NCBI RefSeq assembly: GCF_000331515.1
Contig: NZ_AMZO01000016.1
Span: 328,351 to 392,350 of the forward strand
Source: Photobacterium marinum
GTDB lineage: Bacteria > Pseudomonadota > Gammaproteobacteria > Enterobacterales > Vibrionaceae
Length of the DNA stretch: 64,000 nt
Direction: 5' to 3'
The translations under genes and the position numbers were made by a program. The notes below the pieces were generated by a model. The model was given only the letters and a program-made list of their open reading frames with translations. It was not told where the DNA came from and did not search any database. Positions 9,075-16,092 of the stretch are shown here, piece after piece. Within the stretch, counting starts at the first letter, position 1; each line of letters starts with the position of its first letter.

Positions 9075-9173
9075 ATGGCTACTGTATTGCGAGCTGTCGT
9101 TCTTATATCTTCCCTGACAGCATGTAGCTCAGGTGTTGTCACTGATTACAACATTCAGTGTAGCGCGCCGTGA
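9075..9173 (+). pseudogene. 5' fragment of a DUF4136-type lipoprotein gene, cut by the prophage
   Basis: The ATG at 9075 opens a frame with a lipoprotein signal (hydrophobic core, lipobox LTAC, Cys17) followed by SSGVVTDYNIQ. The host frame runs to 9158; phage DNA then adds four codons and a TGA. Joined at the 5-bp duplication to 48629, the frame continues as LDYNQFKTYQF, giving a 177-residue protein with the DUF4136 N-terminal pattern. The fragment alone can make only a 32-residue peptide, so the gene is inactivated. Confidence 0.88.
9154..9158. repeat. Target-site duplication TTCAG, prophage right-end side
   Basis: The same five bases occur at 48624-48628, directly outside the other phage end. 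Five base pairs is the duplication length of Mu-type transposition. Confidence 0.9.
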
Positions 9174-9273
9174 ACTTTGAAAAACGGAACCGCATAGATT
9201 GAAAAACAGTTTTTCTCATTTTATGCGGTTTGGTATTGATGGCAACTTAACTGCGTAGAATCTTAAACAACAC
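9159..9273. other. Phage right end with putative transposase-binding sites
   Basis: TGAAAAACGG (9178-9187) and TGAAAAACAG (9200-9209) are spaced 22 bp apart, like the R1/R2 MuA sites of Mu. AACCGCATA (9188-9196) and TATGCGGTT (9222-9230) form a 9-bp inverted repeat around the odd palindrome GAAAAACAGTTTTTC (9201-9215). The hairpin could also terminate transcription coming from the tail operon. Confidence 0.6.
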
Positions 9274-11463
9274 TTAAACAGGTTTTAATGGATGTTCAAT
9301 GGCAACCTCATGAATGTAACTCTGCATTGCATCGTTACCTGATCGGGTGGCAGTGAGTGTAAGTCGAACAGCTCTGATTCCTTCCTTTATAATCTGGTTA
9401 TCAAATGTCAGCTCGGTGCCTGTGATTATTTCATGATGGATGACAGTATCTGTATCCACATCAACTAGAGTCACTTGGATTTTGGTCCCCTTCTCTGGCA
9501 AACCATTGCTAAACCAGTCTGTAAGGTACTGAGGCTCTGTAACTTCGCTAATACGGTCTCGGTGTGACAATGTAACCTTAAGTGGCAACTCTGAACTCAT
9601 AGGCCAGTACTCATCATTAAACCGCACGTTCGTAACACAAAGTGGCTTGGCAGCCCTACCAACCAACACGATTTCTTCTTCTGTGGCTTTGGCTTCATCA
9701 AGTGTCCCTTTGGGCGTTACAGATAAGCCTCTCAGGGTAACTCGTTCACCAGCTGTAAACTCAGCTTCGAGTGCATCTGCATCTAATACAATCACTGGCG
9801 TCATCGCATTGTGCTCTTCTGGCATTGTATCAAGCACACCTCGCTTAACTCTGACGATATCACCATCCAAATCCATAACCACAATCAACTCATTCCCAAC
9901 CAAGCAAATCATTGGTAGCTCCAGCCCAACCAAATCACTACCAACAACCTGCCACTGGACATCAGTCCTGCCAGCCGACTCCAACAACAGCGAACGTGGT
10001 GAGAAGCTGGCTCGATGGCTATATAACCAACGATTAAAGTGGTTATAGTAAAGATCAGCTCCCACTGTATCGCTGGTTGGTTTGGCTGCGTACCAGGCTA
10101 TAAAACTACTAAATTCATTAATGGTCGCCAATTCAGAAGGATTCAACGTGTTGGCCAAAAGCCAGTAAGGCAATTCAACCACTTTCTGTTCACTGATTGG
10201 CATAGGAGTATTGATAGGTTCTTTCCAGTTACTTGGCGGTGGCGGCGTGTAGTCCCCGGTTGCTGAAGAGAAAATATCTTCCATTACCTCCAGCTTTACC
10301 TCGGGATTTGCCAAGCTTCCCCGACGTTTTTTCTGAATCCTGACAATATGGTTCAGACCTGCTTTGGGATAAACGACTCTTACCACATCACCAGGCTGAT
10401 AAACTGCTGTAGATGTATCGCAATACAACTCGCATGTCATCAACCGCGCCGACAACATCCGTAATTCTCGCATAGCTACCCGATAAGCCAGCTTGTCATC
10501 ATAAATCATCGGGAAATCAACCGACTCACCGATGGTACGCCCAGTGGCTTGGAGCAATGCTGAATTCATTACGGTAACAGCGGCTTTATCGTATGTATTC
10601 CAATTGGTATAAGTTACTGTCAGAGTATTGATGAGATCAGCCTGGCTTCGACGGCGAATATTACGAGCAGACTTAATATGCTTAACGGTCAGCACAGGGA
10701 TGTTTCCCGACTCATAATCATCCCTAGCAAGGCGCATAGTCACTTTGCCCGTCGCCTCATCAGTGAACACATAACCGTTAATGTAGCGACAAATGTCTTT
10801 AATAAACTGCTCCACCGGCTGTTGCTTAACCCAATGTGCATTAAGCCCAAAGCCTTCAGCATAGAGAATGTCGGCACATCGACGAAAGGCAAACTCATCA
10901 ATATTGCGATTACCCGTTCCCCACTCCGGACACTCAATTAGCTCATGAATGATATGGGCGGCATTAAGGCCACCGGCACCGAACGCTGCAGCATTGTTGA
11001 TATCTCGTCCGTCACCAATAATTGCCTTTTCCAGGTACCACATCGAGTTTCCATCCCAACCGGTTTTCAACCGAGCCACTTCCACCGAAACAGGCGGCGG
11101 ATAGCTGGAATTCCCCATCTCCGGCTTACGAAATACCAACGCAGCCAGATAACGAAACGCACTAACCACCTTCTGGCCATCAATTTCCTGAGAACAATGC
11201 CGAGCCAGGTAATCATTTACCCCCTGACTTGCATGCCCCAGACAAAAATCGATGTCCCCGACAACACCACCATGTTGGTCACGATCACCAAACAATTCTG
11301 GCTCATTAACAGTCACACGGCGGTTATTCGCTATACGGGAACCAAGCCCTACCTTTTCACCGAACCATATCCGCTGAATAAAATCGACCGGACCATGACA
11401 AAGCACTAGATGCTGTCCCCACGACCAACGATAACCGACGGTTTGTCTTTTTTTCCTTCCCAT
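9274..11463 (-). CDS. Phage tail tip/central hub protein (gpJ-like)
   Basis: A 729-residue protein, the last gene of the tail operon. It begins MGRKKRQTVGYRW and soon has LVLCHGPVDFIQRI, the N-terminal pattern of the large tail-tip proteins of Mu-like siphophages and related gpJ/TipJ hubs. Residues 200-400 look like the baseplate-hub domains; the C-terminal third is beta-rich with fibronectin-like spacing, consistent with receptor contact. It is shorter than lambda gpJ (over 1100 residues). No separate tail-fibre gene follows before the phage end, so this protein is the best candidate for host recognition. The start overlaps the end of the preceding small gene. Confidence 0.8.
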   Translation of the reverse strand: MGRKKRQTVGYRWSWGQHLVLCHGPVDFIQRIWFGEKVGLGSRIANNRRVTVNEPELFGDRDQHGGVVGDIDFCLGHASQGVNDYLARHCSQEIDGQKVVSAFRYLAALVFRKPEMGNSSYPPPVSVEVARLKTGWDGNSMWYLEKAIIGDGRDINNAAAFGAGGLNAAHIIHELIECPEWGTGNRNIDEFAFRRCADILYAEGFGLNAHWVKQQPVEQFIKDICRYINGYVFTDEATGKVTMRLARDDYESGNIPVLTVKHIKSARNIRRRSQADLINTLTVTYTNWNTYDKAAVTVMNSALLQATGRTIGESVDFPMIYDDKLAYRVAMRELRMLSARLMTCELYCDTSTAVYQPGDVVRVVYPKAGLNHIVRIQKKRRGSLANPEVKLEVMEDIFSSATGDYTPPPPSNWKEPINTPMPISEQKVVELPYWLLANTLNPSELATINEFSSFIAWYAAKPTSDTVGADLYYNHFNRWLYSHRASFSPRSLLLESAGRTDVQWQVVGSDLVGLELPMICLVGNELIVVMDLDGDIVRVKRGVLDTMPEEHNAMTPVIVLDADALEAEFTAGERVTLRGLSVTPKGTLDEAKATEEEIVLVGRAAKPLCVTNVRFNDEYWPMSSELPLKVTLSHRDRISEVTEPQYLTDWFSNGLPEKGTKIQVTLVDVDTDTVIHHEIITGTELTFDNQIIKEGIRAVRLTLTATRSGNDAMQSYIHEVAIEHPLKPV

Positions 11464-11660
11464 GATGCCTTCCTGTACCTAGTCACAACCTCAGTCACCA
11501 ATGGGTCACCGAGTGCCAGCAACTGTTCACAATCCGCCCCACAACGAACAAAATCAGCCCAACTGAGGCCATACGTAACAAACACCCTTCGTGCGCCGGA
11601 ACAGCAAATCCCTAACGGAGCCAAGTCAGACGGGTATATACGGTTATTTTCTGATTTCAC
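11406..11660 (-). CDS. Small phage tail-region protein, GTG start
   Basis: About 84 residues: IYPSDLAPLGICCSGARRVFVTYGLSWADFVRCGADCEQLLALGD and so on, cut here to its recognisable features. The pattern of a CxxG-R block followed by YGLxWxDF and LLAxGD is typical of a small protein encoded just before the tail-hub gene in Mu-like siphophages; its role is unknown. The GTG at 11660 overlaps the stop region of the 70-residue gene upstream and is preferred because the family begins near IYPSD. The longer ATG frame would run antiparallel in style to, and overlap most of, the upstream gene. Its 3' end overlaps the hub gene by 58 bp. Confidence 0.6.
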   Translation of the reverse strand: MKSENNRIYPSDLAPLGICCSGARRVFVTYGLSWADFVRCGADCEQLLALGDPLVTEVVTRYRKASWEGKKDKPSVIVGRGDSI

Positions 11661-11856
11661 TGTGTGATATGTCTCCCCACCAATAGACAGTGCCACTGGT
11701 AATTTTGACCTTGCCAAACACCACACCAAGCGGCTTTCCCTTTTCGATGACCGGCGCTTTTGGCTCTTGCGCATCCGGAGCATCATGGCTCTGATTCATA
11801 GCGCGATAGCTGATAGCAATTGAAGCCACCGCCATAACGACAGCAATCCAGACCAT
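11644..11856 (-). CDS. Small membrane-anchored tail assembly protein
   Basis: A 70-residue protein with an N-terminal hydrophobic helix (residues 2-18), a Pro/Glu-rich linker, and the block EKGKPLGVVFGKVKITSGTV ending in WWGDISHSEIRK. This small protein with a conserved VxFG...VxWxGD block recurs before the hub gene in Mu-like siphophages and GTA-like tail modules. AAGGAG lies 5 bases upstream of the ATG. Translation is probably coupled to the overlapping downstream gene. Confidence 0.7.
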   Translation of the reverse strand: MVWIAVVMAVASIAISYRAMNQSHDAPDAQEPKAPVIEKGKPLGVVFGKVKITSGTVYWWGDISHSEIRK

Positions 11857-11890
11857 ACTGACTCCTTATAAGATTCTTTATAAACGGGAA

Positions 11891-12643
11891 TTAGCGATCG
11901 ATGGGATCGCCGACATACGGGTTCTTGGTCGGCAAATTAACCGCCCCACCAAAATTGACTGCGTTATTAAAACGTCGATGACAGGTTGTCAGCGTCCGGT
12001 CACAGCCTCGGGTAATTTCGGCTCTCTCACCCTCGGCCAATAAAGCTGGATGAAGAAGCACCAAAGTCAAACTATCAGGCTGGCGGTCGATAAAATGAAA
12101 GTTCTGACCTTGCTTCAGATAACCAAAGGCGTATTCCTCCGGCACCGGATAAACCAGCGATACCCGACTGCCTTCAACACGTTCGATTATCACCACTCGC
12201 GGTTTTTCAAGCACACCACACTTTCGGCTACCCAGTGAATAACGACATTGAGGAGTGATAGTTTCAGTCAAGCCGGTTACTTGCAGTTCAGTGTGAACCG
12301 CTTCCAACTCCACCGTGACAAAGCCATCATTCCAAACGCCAGCCATCAGCCGTCCAGCAAACACGGTATAAAATACTCGACCGCCGTCTTCCGAACGGAG
12401 GATAGTCACCCTGGGGGCGACATTAAGCGGCGGGTTCAATGCCAGATTGGCTAACTCACTCCCGGCAGCAACCTCAAATGATGTATCAGCCCGAAGCGGA
12501 TCATCCGACTGCTCGATAGAAGCGTCCCTCGCTATCATATGGGATTGCCAGTGATAGCCATTTGCCAACACATCACTCTGATTGGATGTAAAACGCCACA
12601 CTTCATCGTGAAGCTCTATCTGATACAACTCAATAACTACCAT
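11891..12643 (-). CDS. Phage BR0599/DUF2163 family tail-tip protein
   Basis: A 250-residue protein with the cysteine pattern of this family: CRYSLGSRKCG near residue 133 and GCDRTLTTCHRRFNNAVNFGG near residue 208. These are the residues expected to hold a metal or iron-sulfur cluster, as in lambda gpL and the GTA distal-tail proteins. It is a structural protein of the tail tip, placed between the hub and the distal tail in related phages. The start overlaps the preceding gene's end by 14 bp, so translation is coupled. Confidence 0.85.
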   Translation of the reverse strand: MVVIELYQIELHDEVWRFTSNQSDVLANGYHWQSHMIARDASIEQSDDPLRADTSFEVAAGSELANLALNPPLNVAPRVTILRSEDGGRVFYTVFAGRLMAGVWNDGFVTVELEAVHTELQVTGLTETITPQCRYSLGSRKCGVLEKPRVVIIERVEGSRVSLVYPVPEEYAFGYLKQGQNFHFIDRQPDSLTLVLLHPALLAEGERAEITRGCDRTLTTCHRRFNNAVNFGGAVNLPTKNPYVGDPIDR

Positions 12644-14273
12644 CGGACACCTCTTTCATAGGCATTACGGCCCGCATCCGATGGCGTGGCAGATAACTAA
12701 TCTTGACCCGATCATCATCCGGTCTCATCAAGCGCATCACATGCCCACCAAGCAAATCTCCCGGTTCAACGGGTATATTCCCGTCTCCGCCAATATCGAG
12801 GATTTCATTTCCGGACGAATCAACCCCATCCGACTGGGCAAAAACGAGCTGAGTACCATCACGCCACCGCAGGTACACATGACAACCATCGGATAATGCA
12901 AAGCCTGCAGGCTTTACCAAAATACGCTTTCTGCTCCCTTTTCCGGCCAGGCAAATTTCATTGTTAAAACTCACCCACCAACACGTGTTTAAACGCCCTT
13001 TAAACCGGAGTAAAAACTGTCTGAGCTGCCAACATGACTCACGCCCGTCAGCTACCCACTCAATGGTAGTGCTATGGTGGCCTAACTCCCGACCAGCTAT
13101 CATCATCTGCTGACCACTGGCTGTGGTTTTGTCATACCAAGTAAACGCCATATCATCCCTGACACCACCGGACTTACCACGTTTAACGATCACCGGCCTA
13201 CCAAGATATTGCTGTGTAATAAGCCCCTGTAATTGGGGCGAAGAATCAAACGATAAAGGCTCACTATTTACCCAACAAATTTGTTGCTCTATACGAGCCC
13301 CACGACGAACAGAATTAAGGCCGTCGGGGGCAATAGCAGCGATTGCAGGCATAACGACGGCCCCTGCAAGGTCAAACATCAACGGTCGCTTTAAGACCAG
13401 AGCACTCTCTGCCACCTTGTCGATAAAAGCGACCTCATAACGATTCGCATCTTTATAAACCACAACCATACCGTCTGCTTTGAAGTCTCGACCTGTAACC
13501 TCGGTATGTATCACTTTATCTCCGGCCGTAACGGTCACCGGCGGTGTGGCATCTATCCACACCGGCACCACATGGCGGTTTGTCCCCTGGGCTTCGTAAC
13601 GTTTGATTTGCTCTGCCGCAACACGAAGCGGCAGATTATAGCGATAATCAAGTTGTTGGATTGGCTTACTACCATTACAAAGGCGCTGCTCACCGACACG
13701 GGTTTCAATTATGGCGGTGAACCACTGCCAGGATTCGGTAACCGGATAAACAGGAGGATATGGCCACAACGCAACTCGCGAACCAAGTACATTCAATGTT
13801 GACTTAACAGCAGCATGGTTAAATTGCCATTCAAACTGAGCTTCAACGTTCATTTCAACATCGAGCGATACATCTAACGTATAGTCCCAGTGCCCGCCAT
13901 AAGCTGCCAATATGGACACGGGGTGCTGCCCTTTTAGTAACAACCCCTTATCTTTTATTTTTTTTAGCTGATTAAGCGTCAACGGCTTGGTATACGAACT
14001 CCAAATTTCAATAGAATGATGTGACGGAGTCGCTATGTAACCGAGGCTAATCATCCCCGGCTGAATGAAGATATTGTCTTTGAACTCACTGTCCCAAAAG
14101 CCATCAATAAAGTTCGCTCTGGCCTGGCCAGATGGCACTGAAGGCAAAGTGCCCGTCTCTGATACGGACACCATGGTGATTGACTGGATATCTTTAGACG
14201 GAATATCTGGAACTACTGGCGGCGGAGGTATGTTATAAGAAAAACACAACTCAATTGGGTAAGAGATTTTCAT
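12630..14273 (-). CDS. Phage tail-tip protein (distal tail region)
   Basis: A 547-residue protein translated through an ATGA overlap with the upstream gene. The beta-rich body contains, at about residues 400-450, CWQLRQFLLRFKGRLNTCWW followed by a loop, resembling the R-x-F..GR..xFW segment of tail-tip proteins in Mu-like siphophages and in the GTA (DUF2460-like) tail. The exact family is not certain. An N-terminal Pro-rich segment (PPPPVVPDIP) may be a flexible linker. Position between tape measure and BR0599 protein supports a distal-tail role. Confidence 0.65.
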   Translation of the reverse strand: MKISYPIELCFSYNIPPPPVVPDIPSKDIQSITMVSVSETGTLPSVPSGQARANFIDGFWDSEFKDNIFIQPGMISLGYIATPSHHSIEIWSSYTKPLTLNQLKKIKDKGLLLKGQHPVSILAAYGGHWDYTLDVSLDVEMNVEAQFEWQFNHAAVKSTLNVLGSRVALWPYPPVYPVTESWQWFTAIIETRVGEQRLCNGSKPIQQLDYRYNLPLRVAAEQIKRYEAQGTNRHVVPVWIDATPPVTVTAGDKVIHTEVTGRDFKADGMVVVYKDANRYEVAFIDKVAESALVLKRPLMFDLAGAVVMPAIAAIAPDGLNSVRRGARIEQQICWVNSEPLSFDSSPQLQGLITQQYLGRPVIVKRGKSGGVRDDMAFTWYDKTTASGQQMMIAGRELGHHSTTIEWVADGRESCWQLRQFLLRFKGRLNTCWWVSFNNEICLAGKGSRKRILVKPAGFALSDGCHVYLRWRDGTQLVFAQSDGVDSSGNEILDIGGDGNIPVEPGDLLGGHVMRLMRPDDDRVKISYLPRHRMRAVMPMKEVSDGSY

Positions 14274-15223
14274 ACGGCCATAGCTACTTCATTTGACGTC
14301 GGAACAACATCTCTGGCCTCTAATTTAATCGCCAGACCATATTTATATTTGTTCCAATCAAAGAGCTGAATAACCAACCAAGGTATTCCTCTGTACTCAA
14401 TAAAATAAGGTAACGTCGTTACCTCAATCCCCTCTACTGAGGTTATCCGCATCGTACCCAAAGCAAAAACAGGTGCATACCGTCCATTCGCTTGCTTTGA
14501 AGACAATAACCAGGGTAAAAACAATCTTGTATTACTTAGTTCAAACCGCATGTGCTTTGACATTGATTCGCCGGTCGCGCCATGCCTTCCGTATATTGAG
14601 TCATTGCCAGTCCCTTCATAGATTGGTTTTAAAGACCCAATCTTGCAGGAACCTGTCCTCTTCATTTCAAGCATTACATTAGATGCCTCAGAATAAACTA
14701 AACTACTTTCACCCTGCCCGAAACGATGGATATTCCACGAACCGAATTCACCATCATCAAAGTCTGTACCGATGAAAAAACCACTGTTATCACCAGCAAA
14801 ACCTGCTCCAACACCTAATGGACGAGAACATATAGCGAAATATGGTTGATGATTTGACAGGTTAACCAGGCATAAGCCGAAAAGCTCTTCATTGGCAATA
14901 ATGTGAAGATAACACGGTAAGCTCATACCCAAGTTTTGATTATTGCGTCGATATTTAGAGGAAATAGCACGCTCATTAACTAAACCAGGCCAGCCACTCG
15001 AATAACCCGTTCCACCATAAACATTAATATGGTTTTTAGTCATCCAGTGATATTCAAAACCAAATGCCGCAGCCAAAGGTAATGTCTTATGTGATACTGA
15101 AAATCGTGTCGTTTCATTATCACACTCAAGTTTCCAGTGAGATGCAGGATTGTTTAAAAAGAAGTTTTTAACCTGTTCAACTAATTGCTTCCGTTCATTA
15201 ATTACTGTCTTCATGTACGCCAT
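14270..15223 (-). CDS. Phage tail-associated protein of unknown function (323/317 aa)
   Basis: About 317 residues from the ATG at 15223, which follows GGAG by 9 bases and overlaps the upstream TAA as TAATG. The protein is soluble, Gly/Ser/aromatic-rich and probably beta-structured. I do not recognise a named domain. Together with the gene upstream it forms a pair between tape measure and tail tip in which both proteins start with a helical region and then report-like beta repeats; they may be structural relatives. A tail-tip or receptor-binding accessory role is inferred from position only. Confidence 0.6.
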   Translation of the reverse strand: MAYMKTVINERKQLVEQVKNFFLNNPASHWKLECDNETTRFSVSHKTLPLAAAFGFEYHWMTKNHINVYGGTGYSSGWPGLVNERAISSKYRRNNQNLGMSLPCYLHIIANEELFGLCLVNLSNHQPYFAICSRPLGVGAGFAGDNSGFFIGTDFDDGEFGSWNIHRFGQGESSLVYSEASNVMLEMKRTGSCKIGSLKPIYEGTGNDSIYGRHGATGESMSKHMRFELSNTRLFLPWLLSSKQANGRYAPVFALGTMRITSVEGIEVTTLPYFIEYRGIPWLVIQLFDWNKYKYGLAIKLEARDVVPTSNEVAMAV

Positions 15224-16080
15224 TACAATAACTCCAGACACATAAAATCGTTATCGCTCGTGCGATAGACATTTTGCACAACCAGGAAAGTTCTCAGGTG
15301 GTCTCTTGTTTTGAGTAATTGCCCTGTCGAGGCATTCGGCCCACTCATCAAATAGGAACCAATAAATTCTCCCAAATTTCTATGGGTGTTACTGCCGGGA
15401 TGAATGGGTATCATCCAATGGTCAAGGCCAGCAAAGCTGGTCTGATAGCCGTCATACAAACCAAAAAGCCACTTCGGCTGCATTGGCCATGTCAGTTCAG
15501 AATTTACCCAAACATTACCTAACCAATGAATATGTCGAGCATCATTCCGTGCATATTGATATGTGGATATTCCATTGCCGGTACTATTCCATTTTAAATT
15601 TGCGTCAGTACCCTCACCAAAACAGCAATATTGATCCGGCCAATGTTTAATTGAGGCGTACATGTTGATTCGCCCCATGTAAATAACATGGGTGGTTGTT
15701 GATACTTGCGCAATCACTTTTAAATGCCGGTGCTCGGCATCCGTAATGAAATAATAGGTAATCGCTTCATCCCAGAGATACATATAGTGATATGGGTTTT
15801 TATCTGGGATCTGTTCAAACGTTAAAGTATCGTAATATAAAGGAGCGCAATACAACGTCCAATTATAACGGTCGGCCACATCATCATCCGTTGCTTTAAA
15901 AGCCGCAATAAACGTCTCTCTTGATACTGCATCAACAGATTCAAGAATCAACTCATCACTTTTTTTCTCTACCGTTCGAGGCTTCCACCGTTTGACCGTC
16001 CAACCATGCTTTTCAGCAAACAACTTAAGCTTTGCTAATAAATCAGCATGTCCTTCAGCTGTACCCGTTTCCCATGCCAT
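15223..16080 (-). CDS. Phage tail-associated protein of unknown function (285 aa)
   Basis: A 285-residue soluble protein beginning MAWETGTAEGHADLLAKLK, then Trp/Tyr-rich and predicted beta-rich. AAGGAAAGTGAG precedes the ATG. No named domain is recognised. The opening helical segment followed by a WxVKRW motif looks like a small structural domain that recurs in phage tail proteins of this position. It lies 12 bp downstream of the tape measure gene and overlaps the next gene by one base, so it belongs to the tail operon. Confidence 0.6.
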   Translation of the reverse strand: MAWETGTAEGHADLLAKLKLFAEKHGWTVKRWKPRTVEKKSDELILESVDAVSRETFIAAFKATDDDVADRYNWTLYCAPLYYDTLTFEQIPDKNPYHYMYLWDEAITYYFITDAEHRHLKVIAQVSTTTHVIYMGRINMYASIKHWPDQYCCFGEGTDANLKWNSTGNGISTYQYARNDARHIHWLGNVWVNSELTWPMQPKWLFGLYDGYQTSFAGLDHWMIPIHPGSNTHRNLGEFIGSYLMSGPNASTGQLLKTRDHLRTFLVVQNVYRTSDNDFMCLELL

Positions 16081-16092
16081 CTCACTTTCCTT

